Part shown: positions 12,112 to 29,583 of the stretch, piece by piece | Layout of the letters: each line of letters starts with the position of its first letter | Numbering within the stretch: position 1 is the first letter of the stretch | Source of the DNA: Rhodocollybia butyracea | Taxonomy: Eukaryota > Basidiomycota > Agaricomycetes > Agaricales > Omphalotaceae | Direction: 5' to 3' | DNA length: 64,000 bases | Assembly (NCBI GenBank): GCA_015501585.1 | Contig: JADNRY010000015.1 | Span: forward strand, 310,001-374,000 | Made by a program: the position numbers and the translations under genes | The notes under the pieces: generated by a model | Databases searched by the model: none | Seen by the model: the letters and a program-made list of their open reading frames with translations, nothing else | Told to the model about the DNA's origin: nothing

Positions 12112-14138
12112 ATGAATTCCGCACTCGCTCTTCTCGTTGTTCCTATCGCTTACACTCTTTACAAAAGGCATCTCGAAAATGCACGTCAATATCCTCTCCC
12201 TCCTGGACCCAAGAAGCTCCCAATAGTTGAAAACTTGTTCCACGTCCCGAGAGGAGGATATCTCTGGTTAGACTACGCTGAGATGTGTCGGAGATACGGT
12301 GAGTAGCTTTGAAGTCAGGGAAGACTGAGTCGAACGCAACCACCATCAGAATCAAATATTATCCATCTCAGCGCTCTCGGTAATTCAATTATCATCTTAA
12401 ATTCTGCAAAGGCTGTCAGTGATCTTCTGGACAAACGATCATCCATATACTCGAGCCGACCGGCCACCGTGATGCTAGGAGAGTTAATGGGATGGGGGGC
12501 TGCATTCATATTTAGACCCAACGACGAATTCTGGAAGGCCCAACGGAAGATCATGAATCAAGCTATGCCTCCCACCGACCCCAAGCGCTTCCACGCACAA
12601 CAAATTAGCTCGACACATGATCTTCTTCGGGTTCTCCCTCACTCTGATGATGTGATGAAGAGTTTGCAAACGTGAGCGACAGTTCGCTTTCATGCCCAGA
12701 TATGTACAAACAGTACGCTAACTTCGGCTCCAGATGGGCTGCCGTATTCATTATGGATGTCACTTATGGGATTCAAGGAGAGGAAGCCAAGCCTTACCTT
12801 CCTACGGTTATGGCAGCTTTGGAGTCAATGTCTGTTGCTGGGACTCCGGGAGCATTTTATGTGGACCAAATTCCCATCTGTGAGCAGCATGCCTGGGACC
12901 TCAATCGACCCTTCTAATGAATTAAACAGTGAAATATGTTCCAGAGTGGTTCTTGGGAGCAGACTTCAAACGCAAAGCACGGGAATGGGCCAAATTACGC
13001 GTGGAGATGACTGAGAGCGCTTTCAATGTGACGAAAGAGCGGGTGGTAAGCGTTTTGCTTAACCTTTTTCTTGTTTTTTATCATATTCACGTAACGATAG
13101 GCAAAGGGAATCGCAACGCCATCGCTAACCTCAGTCGCTCTCGAACAGATGGATCCGAATCAGGATATCGCTCAGCAGGAAGAGCTCATCAAAACAGCTT
13201 CGGTGACGGCATATGGAGGTAAATCCCTACAATGTACTCACATCTTCGATGCTAATCTAATACAGGTGGAAGTGACACAACCGTGGCCGCTCTTGGTGCC
13301 GGAATCTTGGTAATTTCTCATTTTCCATGCCCCACCCAGTCAACTGATGTCTCGAAAAGGCCCTGCTGATGCACCCCGAAGTTCAAGCTAAAGCTCACGC
13401 CGAACTCGATAAAGTTCTAGGACCGGGGGATCTTCCCACCTTCAGCGACGAACCCTCACTGCCTTATATCTCGGCAATCGTCAAAGAAGCTTTGAGAGAA
13501 AACCCAATTACACCACTCGGTAAGAATGTTTCATCTTTCACGATTTGGAACCACCCCTCACTAACGGCCGTGAAGCGTTCCCACACCAACTTACTCAAGA
13601 TGATATCTACGAAGGCTACTTCCTTCCAAAAGACTCTATTATTATGCCCAATGTCTGGTGAGGACTCGCTATAGACATGAATCTTTCGAGCACTCGACTC
13701 ATTCTGACGAAACAGGTCAATCTTACACAATGAAGAAGAATATCCAGAGCCTCATCTATTTAACCCTTCGCGTTTCCTAGACGCTGATGGTAAATTAAAC
13801 CCCGACATAAAGGATCCCGCTTCTGCAGTATTTGGATTCGGAAGGCGTATTTGTGTGAGTACACATATCTCTGTACTGATTTGAATAGTTTCTAAGGTTA
13901 TGTTTGGATCCAACAGCCTGGAAGGCATATTGCGCTCGCTTCACTATGGATCGCGATTGCATCGATTTTAGCTTGCTACACCATCGAGCCAGACCTTGAC
14001 GAAGATGGGAACCCAATACCTCCAAAGGCAGAGTGGTATTCAGGACCAACTTTGTTCAACCACCCACTTGCTTTCAAGTGCCGTTTTGTTCCTCGTTCCA
14101 AAGACGTGGAAGCTTCTCTAGGTATTAGTTTGAGTTGA
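12112..14138 (+). CDS. cytochrome P450 monooxygenase
   Basis: A microsomal haem-thiolate monooxygenase of about 500 residues over roughly ten exons. The N-terminal hydrophobic anchor (ALALLVVPIAYTLYKR) is followed by the proline hinge PLPPGPKKLP. Core motifs in order: the I-helix oxygen-binding segment GGSDTTVAALGAGI (about 13215-13312), the K-helix ExxR within KEALRENPITPLG (13482-13520), PHQLTQDDIYEGYFLPKDS with PNVW, the PERF-equivalent FNPSRF, and the haem loop FGFGRRICPG split by an intron after Cys (about 13833-13925). Intron junctions restore the frame throughout, and the stop is at 14138, so the gene looks functional. The layout resembles the large group of mushroom P450s annotated as O-methylsterigmatocystin-oxidoreductase-like; the subfamily and substrate cannot be told from sequence. 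A 79-bp tandem duplication starts 18 bp after the stop. Confidence 0.93.
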
Positions 14139-14156
14139 GAGGACTATTCGTTGTTA

Positions 14157-14326
14157 GTGTGTATACCCTTGTTCGCCATACCCCCAAGTCTCCAGTAACT
14201 GCTATTCAACAATGGGTGCAAATAATATCAAGTTGGTGTGTATACTCTTATCTACCATACCCTCAAGTCCCAAGTATCCGTTGTTCACCAATGGATGCAA
14301 CTTTGTATGCGAATAATTTCAAGTCG
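14157..14326 (+). repeat. 79-bp tandem duplication behind the P450 gene
   Basis: Two head-to-tail units start with gtgtgtatac at 14157 and 14236. Both continue with a diverged ccatacccycaagtc, an atggrtgcaa segment and an aataat-tcaagt segment. The second unit has a short insertion near its end. It lies in the probable 3' untranslated region of the P450. Confidence 0.75.
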
Positions 14327-15761
14327 GGGCATGTTGATTTGTTCTGTGTGTATTGCTATTTAAGACCCGAAGACGACCTTCAAAGCCTGTATCAACCCAC
14401 TGTCTTCCGTGAAGTTGTCGACATCGCTCTCTCCCATCTTCAGCACTTGGGCGTCAAGCATCACATCCTTTCCTCCTGTTGTAACAAACAATCTGCATAC
14501 TGCACCTATTATCTACGCTTTCATTATGAGGATGATGCTTTGCGATCCTCAACACGGTCCTATTATGAATTGGCAAGCTATGAGGGAGCGGAGGAGTGGG
14601 AAGTAGGCCGAAGAATTTCGAAGGCAGTGTGTACTTGTACATTCGTGGAGTCTAGCTGAGGAATAGCGAGAAAAAGAGAACCGGACGGGCGACGCACTGG
14701 CAGAGGTTGTTAGGAACAAGTCGTATATAGATTGGCGCCGCTTGTCTCCTGTGTAAACCAAAGGAATCACAGCAGTGGAAGAGAACTTGGAGTTTTCTTT
14801 CTCTGTTAATCTTATATCTCTTCTACTGGCGGGTCAATACTTTTCCTTGAAAATAATTGTGAAGCGAAGCACGTGCCGGCCAAAGCGTCGCATATTGCAC
14901 GCTTTTGGTACATTTTCTACGAGCAAACTCCGTTCCTCTCCGATAATCATTTGTTCGTGCCAAAGGTTCATCTCCGCGAGGATACGTCTTTTCTGCACGC
15001 TCTATCTGGTTACCTGCATCCACAAAATCTACTATGTTCTGTACGAGATTCGAGGTGAGAATCGCAGATCATGGCTAGTAGTCTGAGAGTCTCGTCAATC
15101 TCGCTAAGATGGTGGCCGAGCTTTGCAACTAGGATAACAAGATGATATCAAAAGTGTGTGGTTTTAGTGCAATAGCAAGGTAATGGTTTTGCGGTATCAT
15201 TCGGCTGCAATACTGAGGCAAGGTAGACCGTAATGAGATACGTGAGTATATGCAACTTTATTTACGCTTACTGACCCCAACTATTATTTCCTGACTTTAT
15301 TATTCAAGTCGTCGAAGAGTCGAAGCGTTTAGACGCTTCCGATTTACTATTGGAAAGGCAACGGCTGTAATAGACATCCTGGGGCTCGTGAAAGGGTCAT
15401 TTCGTTTTGTTGTTCCAAGTCTAAATCGCAGTCGCCCTTCAGCGCTCCAACAACTAATCTCAGCTATATCGGTTTTGCCTCGCCTCCGAGTCATGAAGGC
15501 CTTCTTCGCTACGACATGTTGATCATACTCAAGCATAATCTGGGAGAACACCTGTCTTCAAAGTACTATCGAAACAGCAGTGTATAATGGAATAAAGTAA
15601 TTCAATTCAATTCGCTGGAACCAGGGCAAGTCTACTAGGAATGCTTTGTTGCAAGGAAACTTCCGTTTGGTTCGGTGAGACGGCCGGAGTACTGATAGGC
15701 CAAGTAAGCATCATAATTAACCGTATGAGAATTCAAACTGACGAACCAAACTCCAGAGTTT
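14327..15761. other. intergenic, no supported gene
   Basis: Open frames at 14409-14770, 14775-15086 and 15300-15551 overlap on both strands and show no domain or coding signature. The last 160 bp are the 3' flank of the small secreted protein gene. Confidence 0.45.
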
Positions 15762-16079
15762 TCAGCACGAGATTCCAATGGAACCACCAATGGCAGCGGC
15801 AAAGTTGAAACATCCAGGTCCAGCAGCGGTGGCTCCCTGAGAACATACTTCGTCGCTGTATAGAACGACTCCCCCAGCACAGGGGTCCCCTTCGCCAAAG
15901 GAAAAGATGACTGATTGGCCCTGTTGGGCAATGCAATGGAAATTTTCGTTCTCAGCACCGGCGTTCATGCTAGCATCGCCATCGCAGTCTACGGCGTCCC
16001 ATTGCTCCCATGACACGGCGGCGGCGCGCTGAGCACCGAACATGACGGTAACAAGGGCGATGAGGATGTTGAATTTCAT
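15762..16079 (-). CDS. small secreted six-cysteine protein
   Basis: A single-exon gene of 105 codons. Residues 1-21 form a clear signal peptide (MKFNILIALVTVMFGAQRAA followed by AV at the probable cleavage site). The mature part is about 84 residues, acidic and Gly/Ala-rich. It has six cysteines (VDC, FHC, DPC, EVC, PGC and a final Cys as the last residue), suggesting three disulfides. Ending on a cysteine is common in fungal small secreted proteins. A consensus TATAAAAG lies 146 bp upstream on the same strand, consistent with strong or regulated expression. I do not recognise a named family. It could be an effector-like or cell-surface protein; no toxin similarity is claimed. Confidence 0.8.
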   Translation of the reverse strand: MKFNILIALVTVMFGAQRAAAVSWEQWDAVDCDGDASMNAGAENENFHCIAQQGQSVIFSFGEGDPCAGGVVLYSDEVCSQGATAAGPGCFNFAAAIGGSIGISC

Positions 16080-16224
16080 GTTTGAAGAATGGAACGCTGC
16101 TTGAAGAGTGGGATGGGGTATGTCAGCGAAATCGATTCGTGAAGAGGTTCGAAAGGAACACTGGAGTACCTTGTAATAATGGACCTAGCTTTGCTGGATA
16201 CCCTTTTAGACCCAGAGATGTCCT

Positions 16225-16232
16225 CTTTTATA
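16225..16232 (-). promoter_or_regulatory. TATA box of the small secreted protein gene
   Basis: TATAAAAG read on the minus strand, 146 bp before the start codon at 16079. A perfect TATA motif at this distance fits a leader of about 110 nt. Confidence 0.6.
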
Positions 16233-17038
16233 CCCCCAGTGAGTTGTGACTTTTACCTCAGGCGACGACCTAACCGGAAAAACCACTAACTTCCGGATCT
16301 GAGAGTAGATTATACCTGAGCGGACATACGACGATCTTTCGTGGGATTTCATTTTTTCTGTTGAGCAGTCTATTTGCCACTGGGATTATTGAGTAACTGA
16401 TATTTTTTCATCTCTATGAGGGCGCAGCCACATGGGAAGATCTGGCAGCAGCAACACATGCTCGGGGCCAGCTTGCGACAAGCTTGCAATCGAAAGGGCA
16501 CAGGCAGGAGACAGGGACGGTAGAGTTTGAGAACGAGAAGGCCACCCGACGGTACTTTTGCCAAGAGGTACCTGGTAAATACGATAGAGCAGTGGGTAAA
16601 TACGTAAATCGAGGTCCGGTCTGAGAGCGTTCAAGTCTTTCGCGGGTCGGTGTTTCTTAAAATAGTAGCAGGATCTTTTTCCTTCATTCCGTAATTTATC
16701 CGTCGCGGTAGTCTGATGTTTTGGCGGAGGCCTGGTCCAGTTCGAGGCTGTTGAAGCTGCGTTCAAAGTACGCATACCCTCTTCTCATTCACTTCCGGGG
16801 TCCAGAACCTTTAGAACGAATCATCCACTTTCGCTGTCCACACAATTTCAATCTCCACTACTATAGACAATGGCACATCACCGACGCCCGATTCACTTCC
16901 GTCGATTTCGACTGCGACGCTTGTTGTCCGAACGAAACACAGCATGGACGAGTCTGTAGGGAGGAAACTTAAACTTGGCGCTTAAATTTCACTGTTTGAA
17001 ATTATATACTGGGCGCTTACGTAGCATCACGACCACCA
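16233..17038. other. divergent intergenic region before MSH4
   Basis: Shared upstream region of the secreted protein gene (-) and MSH4 (+). Open frames at 16370-16775 on the minus strand have no recognisable product. A tatatac motif lies about 35 bp before the MSH4 start. Confidence 0.45.
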
Positions 17039-20000
17039 ATGTCCCTTCGAGGAACAGGCTCTCGACCAACTTCTAGACGTCCATTCACTGCTCAAAGTCG
17101 GCCGTTTACGGGACAGTCAAGACCCTCAACGGCGCGTCCCCAGACATCGGTTTCAACGCGTCATGAAGGCAGTTTTATGATCGCCTTATTAGAAGGAAGA
17201 GGTGTTGGACGCGAAGTTGGTCTGGCGGCGCTAGATAAGGATACAGGACGCGTTTCTCTCGTACAAGTGCGTATATTCTCCGCGAATCTTCAGTTAAGAT
17301 AATCTTGAACGCGTTCATAGCTCTCAGACTGCCAAACCTATGTCAAGACCTTACATCAAATGCATCTGCACCAGCCAAATCTGATTCTCATTCCGGATAC
17401 GTTCCTTTCAGCATCTGATGCCGCGCGCGCCATGGTTGGAGGCTCAAGCAGAGGAACGATCGATCCATCGTTACTGGTAGAATTTATCCGGGAAGAGTTT
17501 CCTGATATTCAACTCGAGCCTATTCCTCGGAAATATTTCAATGATACTGCAGGTCTCGAATTCATCCAGCAGCTTTGCGTCGAAGATGAAGAGAGGGCTG
17601 GAACAATTCTTGCCGTGTCTGACAAGTAAGTTTTCAAACTACATCTTGCGCATTAAGTATGCTGACTTGTTTATCCAGATACTATGCACTTTCTGCTTGC
17701 TCCGCACTTTTCAAGCACACAGAAGTTCGCCAGAACACGCGATTTTCTACGGGTTCCCTTCGTATTCGATATTCACCAGTCGATGGAACAATGATGATAG
17801 ATCCAGAAACCGCCAAGAATCTGGAACTTGTCGGCAATATGTCCCACAGAAAATCTTATCATTCCATCTTTGGGTATGCAGTGTTTGAAACAAAGATACC
17901 GCAGCTACTCATTCTTGAATCGTTCCAGCATCTTAAACCATACGTACACTGCAATGGGGGCTCGTCTTCTACGCGTTAATATTCTAGCACCTATCACGGG
18001 TATGTGCTGATCTCTAATTTCATGGCCTGCTTCTTACCGGTTTTCGCAGTACAATCATCAATCGATGCCCGTTTGGACGTGGTAGAGGAATTTGTGCAGG
18101 ACGAAGATCTATTCAATGATGTCCGTAGTGCTCTCAAAACCTTGAACAACATGGATTTTGACAAACTCATTGCCATGGTGAGAGCATTCATTCAACGTTT
18201 TCCGCTCCCTCACATGACTATCATCTTCCCTAGCTTGCCGCGTCGGAAACTAGAAGTACAAACAGTGCTCAGGCCGCTTCGACTCGTGTTAGTCAAATGC
18301 TGAACCTTCGCAATGTGGTCCGAAATCTTCCAATGCTTCAAAAGGCTCTGGCGCGTACCAAATCACAACTACTCCGAATCATCTACGAGGTTTGTCGTTA
18401 GTCTCTTGTCAAACAAAGTGTTAATTCATGTGTAGATGCTCTCCGATGAAAGACTTGATACGATCGACTCATTGATCCGCGCTAGCCTCAATGAAGATAC
18501 GGCACCTACCAAGGTAAGTTGTTCACTACATTTGCCTGCGGCCAGCCTAAATTCTGCCATTAGCATGGGATTGCAGCAGTTAATTCCCGAGTTTACGCGG
18601 TGAAGGTCAGTGTAATGACTCAAAACTAGTAAACTCTCTCTTAGCTTGTCCGATCATCTCATAGGCAAACTACAATCGACTCTTGGACGTTGCTCGCGAG
18701 ACATACAAGGAAAACGTCGGCGATATCTATTCGCTCTGTAACACGCTTTCTGGAGCGCACGAGCTTCCGATCACCTTGGTCTACCAAGGCACCGGGTTCA
18801 TTTTCTCTCTGAGGAAGACTGATCTGGAGGGCGAGCTTCCAAAGGGTTTCATCAACGTCACACTCAAGAAAGGGAAATGGCAATTTAGTAGCATGGAGCT
18901 GGTAAGAGATGCCTGTTCCCAGTATTTGAGAGTGCGCCGCAGTGTGATTTGAATTTTTACAGAAAAAGATGAATGCTCGTATGCAAGATGCCCTGGATGA
19001 AACATTGATTTTAAGTGATAAGTGGGCTATTTTCGATATCGAAAAGTTCGCCGACTGACCGTCTTTTGTCTTGAGGATCATACAAGATCTGGTGGCTGAG
19101 ATCCTCGTGAACGTCGGTGTATTGTATAAGGCGTCGGAAGCGGTTGGATTTCCTTGCTTGACTTGGTCAACAATTCGCCTGAATTTTCTTCTTTAGGTGG
19201 CATTGGTCGATATGTTATGGGCGTTCTCGCATTCCGCAATCAGTTAGTTATGTATGTTCATAATACCTTCACGCTGACTGACATTACCGCAGTGCGTAGC
19301 TATGGTTTGCGTCTCCGAAGTCACCACCTTGTTCACTCCTCACATGAACCATCTTAGTGCGACCGGAATTCACTGGAACGTTGGCCGTTAAATCCGGACG
19401 TCATCCTATTCTTGAGACCATACAATCTACGGGGACCTTGGTCCCCAACGACATATACTGTGATTCTGCGTCTTTATTTCAGATAATCCAGGGCCCAAAG
19501 CAAGTGTTTCTCTAATTCGGTCAATAATGGCGGTTACAAAAACTTTGTAATATGCAGCATGTCGGGAAAGAGCACGTATCTTCGTCAGGTCGGACTTCTC
19601 TCGGTCATGGCAATGATTGGTAGTTTCGTGCCTGCAGAATATGCGAGCTTTCGGTGTGTCGCGTCCTTTGAATCAAGCTGGCCTCTAAATCAAATGTGCT
19701 TCACAGAATTCATGATGCTCTGTTAACTCGACTGTCCAACGATGATGACCTGGAGAAAGGTCTTAGTACTTTTGCTAGTGAGATGGCTACGTCTGCTATG
19801 ATTTTGGGTATGAGTTTTTTCACATTTGCGGCCTTTCTGATAATACACCAAAAGGCCTCGCCACCGAGCGATCTCTGATTCTTGTAGATGAGTTGGGACG
19901 GGGTACATCTCCGAGAGATGGTGTAGGGATTTCGCACGCTATTGCTGAAGGGTTGCTTGAACACAAGGTTCAATCTAGTCGTTGTTCGCCGACGAATCTC

Positions 20001-20810
20001 ATACCCAATCTCACAGTGCTTCGTGTTTTTCGCTACGTGAGCGCGAAAGCTCAGGATGGGCGACACTGTCTAATTTTTTCACCCGCAGTCATTTCGCTGA
20101 ACTCAGTGTCACACTTTCACGCCAACCGTCAGTGGTCAAGTACGGACTTTCTAATACATGTGCCTGAATGGCTATATAATGCTAACACACCTTAGTCTTC
20201 ATCTAGCTGTCCAGGTATAATCTACTGTCTGTGGGCATGAAAGTTCTCGATCCCGATTGTCTTTTGCGCAGAGAACTCGTCAATCGGAGTCCAATTTCGG
20301 GATGATATTTCAATACAAGTCCGTTCGAATGGTGAGAACGAAGAACTCGCTAACAGTCTGTCGACAGAATTATAGACGGGGCTCCGGAAGATGATGATGA
20401 TTATGGTTTGTTCCTTGGCTCTGAGCTTGCACTTGAGCGGACAAATCTGAGGCTCTCCTCAGGTCTTCAGCTAGCTCGACTTGCTGACCTACCTAGTGAT
20501 GTTCTGACTGAAGCAAACCGTGTATCGAATCGTCTAGCCGAACTTCAAACTCGTCATCAAGAGCAAAGCGATAGTACGAAAATTGCTATGAGGCGGAGAG
20601 CATTACTTAGGGTACACAAATCTGGCCCTCGTCAATTTATGACCGCTATCAAACTAAATCCACGAACTGTCTCTTTAGCTCCGTACCAATCTTACGCAAG
20701 CTTTCGAACACTCTGCTCTCCCGGATGAAGAACTTTTGACTTATATCGGAAGATTTCAAGCTGATATCACAAAGGTGTTTCTGTATGCGACGGACACAGA
20801 TGCAGTGTAG
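17039..20810 (+). CDS. MSH4: meiotic MutS homologue MSH4
   Basis: MSH4 pairs with MSH5 in the MutSgamma clamp that stabilises recombination intermediates for crossovers in meiosis. The N-terminus is a Ser/Thr/Arg-rich tail ([15 protein letters not shown]) without the mismatch-binding domain I of MSH2/MSH6, as expected for MSH4. Then [37 protein letters not shown], connector and lever segments ([33 protein letters not shown]) and [20 protein letters not shown]. The ATPase has Walker [14 protein letters not shown] (19492-19580), Walker [13 protein letters not shown] (19880-19910) and FFATHFAEL. About 16 short introns. One exon is only 12 nt (19293-19304). The intron inside Walker A starts with GC (19500-19557). 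The last exon ends at 20810. Every junction I checked keeps the frame, so it looks intact. Confidence 0.94.
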
Positions 20811-20926
20811 TAGTGGTGGCGTAGTTGGCGTAGTTTTACTCTGTCTAATATTCAAACGGGAATTGTGGTAAACCAGAAAGTTGATGAATTTCTGCTCCAT
20901 GCATCTGAGAGACCCACTCTGCGAAT

Positions 20927-22515
20927 CTATATACGAGCTCTGTTCAACGATTCCGTCACTGCATCGTACGGATTAATCCCCAACTGCGGTTCCTTTTCCT
21001 CTGGGATACTGCAAGACCTTGGCGAGACAGCACCACTGTTCCGTACATGTAGCCTTTGTGGGGCCGGCATTAAACACTGAGGCGGATCGGGCAACGCGGG
21101 AAGAGTTTGGTTTTTGGGTGCATCAGAAAAGAGATAATCATCTAACACCGAATGTGTTGCGCACTCCACATCAGTTGTATCTTCTCTATGTGGTGACCTC
21201 GGTGGGCGCTGGTTCCTATGATTATCGTGATCAAAGTGACAAAGTGGAGAGCCGAGTCGAAGAGATGGAAGCTGAAGAGATGGAAGCTGATGGTGCGAGG
21301 ATGGTGAATATAGCGCAGTATGGCTAGATGGCCGAGAAGAAAAAGAAGACAGCAGGGAGCGTGCTCGACTCTCTGAGCGTGACACGGTGGAAACAGGATT
21401 TGTTCGATATGATGGCGGTTTCTCCTGATAGAACCTCTTCCCAGACCGAGAGTACTCAGTGTATTGATTTGGTTGATATGATTCCCGTGTATTCCGTCTT
21501 GCCTCGCCACGAACAGAGATGTCTACAGGCATGAATAAAGGCACTGGCATCGCCCTGACATCACCTTGACTGTTCGCCTTCGAAAGGACATTCAACGCAT
21601 GCTCGATATCCGACTGCCGGCTAAATCCCGATTTAAAGCTACTGGTAATACTAGAGGTCCTTGATGGTACGAGTTTCTCGATATCTTGAGCGCGCTCTTC
21701 GGCAAGTTTGCGATTGTGTCTGAGCGAAAGGAAAACGGCCACGAGAAGGATTGCGCCGACGACGGAGAGAGGAACTGCGAATGCGGCAGTAGGCGGTGGT
21801 TTACGTGTAGCATACGTATTCATAGAAGCGGTGGAAGGTGCGGATTCTGGGTCCATTACGGGCACGGGAACTGCAGTGACCGGTGTAGATAGAGTCGAAC
21901 CAGACATCGGCGTTGTCGTTTGGGACGGAGCAGAGAGAGGTGCTTGCGCAAAGGCGGCAGAGGCTATACTAGGAGCTCCATTGGCTTCAAAGTAGAGTAA
22001 TCAGGTTTGATACAATGAAAGCGAGATGAATGCTCACGCGAAAGAGAGAACGACGGTGAAGACCAAATATTTTCGAAATCATCTGTCATTTTCAAGTACC
22101 ATTCTTGCTCAGTTGTAGTGTTTGGAACAGCACTAGTAAAGGCGAGGTAAGATTAACCTGTACGAAATATGTTTGCAGTGAATACCCACAGCATGATTTC
22201 ATATGTGCCTTTAGATTGCTGCACCGTAGGATAAACCTTGTCTCCGCAAATATTCGTAGAGTCGTCGCCTCCTGAGCGTTTAGACAAGGTAGACTCAGGT
22301 TGCCCGGGACATAACTCGAAAGCCGGAGAAACTACAGGACTGTCGCACGTCCATTTTCCAAGTATACTGTCTCCTGGACCATAGATATCGCCTGCGGAAG
22401 GACTGACCCAGGTTACTTGAGGTTGTTTGGATGAGGCCAGAGCTTTATTGGCATCTGAAAGAATGAAAAATGTTGCAAAGAGAACGCGCCAAGCACCAGG
22501 CTGGTGAGGTAGCAT
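20927..22515 (-). CDS. single-pass membrane protein with PPxY cytoplasmic tail
   Basis: Three main exons give about 490 residues. There is an N-terminal signal sequence (VLFATFFILSDANKALA), then an ectodomain starting QVTWVSPSAGDIYGPGD with GKWTCD and several cysteines. The model splices at about 22190 into AVPNTTTEQEWYLKMTDDFE, and near 22000 into a Pro/Ser/Thr-rich stalk. One transmembrane helix (AFAVPLSVVGAILLVAVFLS) is followed by a basic stop-transfer RHNRK. The cytoplasmic tail of about 260 residues is Ser/Arg/Pro-rich and contains EKPPSY, a PPxY motif that binds WW domains of Nedd4/Rsp5-type ubiquitin ligases. Predicted at the cell surface or endomembranes. Proteins with this VTWVSPSAGDIYGPGD opening are widespread hypothetical glycoproteins of mushrooms; I know no defined function. 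Convergent with MSH4, 116 bp apart. Confidence 0.8.
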
Positions 22516-22981
22516 GTTGATGAAAAGCGAGGCCGAAGAAAGAGTTCAATGAGAAAAGAGCCCTGCTCCAGAGTAGCTACGAAGAATAAAGATCACCGTC
22601 AAGGCGAGAAAATGAAAATGAGAATGAAAGTGAAAGTAAGAAACTAAGCACGGAATATAAACATGGCCAAAGCTGGCTTGTGCATCACCTGAAAAGGAAA
22701 TTATTCTCAGGCTTGGTTCCCTTCCTTCCTTCTGTGAAGCTGTTATTTTATCGGGGAACACGGCATTCCACTTAATAATTAAATCCCCCTTCTTCCAGCC
22801 ATACAATTTAGCTCAAAAGTAATTGACGTAGTCTACACATGTTGTGACTAGAGCACAGGGTACTAAATATGAATATTCGAATCAATGGCGATACAATATC
22901 TCGCCAAGGGCCATATGAACAGCACCGAGCAGTAAAATAACAGTTTGTAAAGTATGCATAGTAAGTAATATTCAAAATCAA
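22516..22981. other. intergenic between RPB1 3' end and membrane protein start
   Basis: Holds the RPB1 3' flank and the membrane protein's promoter. A purine-rich stretch (gaaaatgaaaatgagaatgaaag) lies at about 22600-22632. No gene is supported. Confidence 0.45.

Positions 22982-29583
<6,602 letters not shown>

Noticed and set aside
19141..19200. Frameshift in MSH4 after the YKASEA segment
   Set aside because: An intron with a GTTGGA donor ending at 19196 restores [15 protein letters not shown] in frame.
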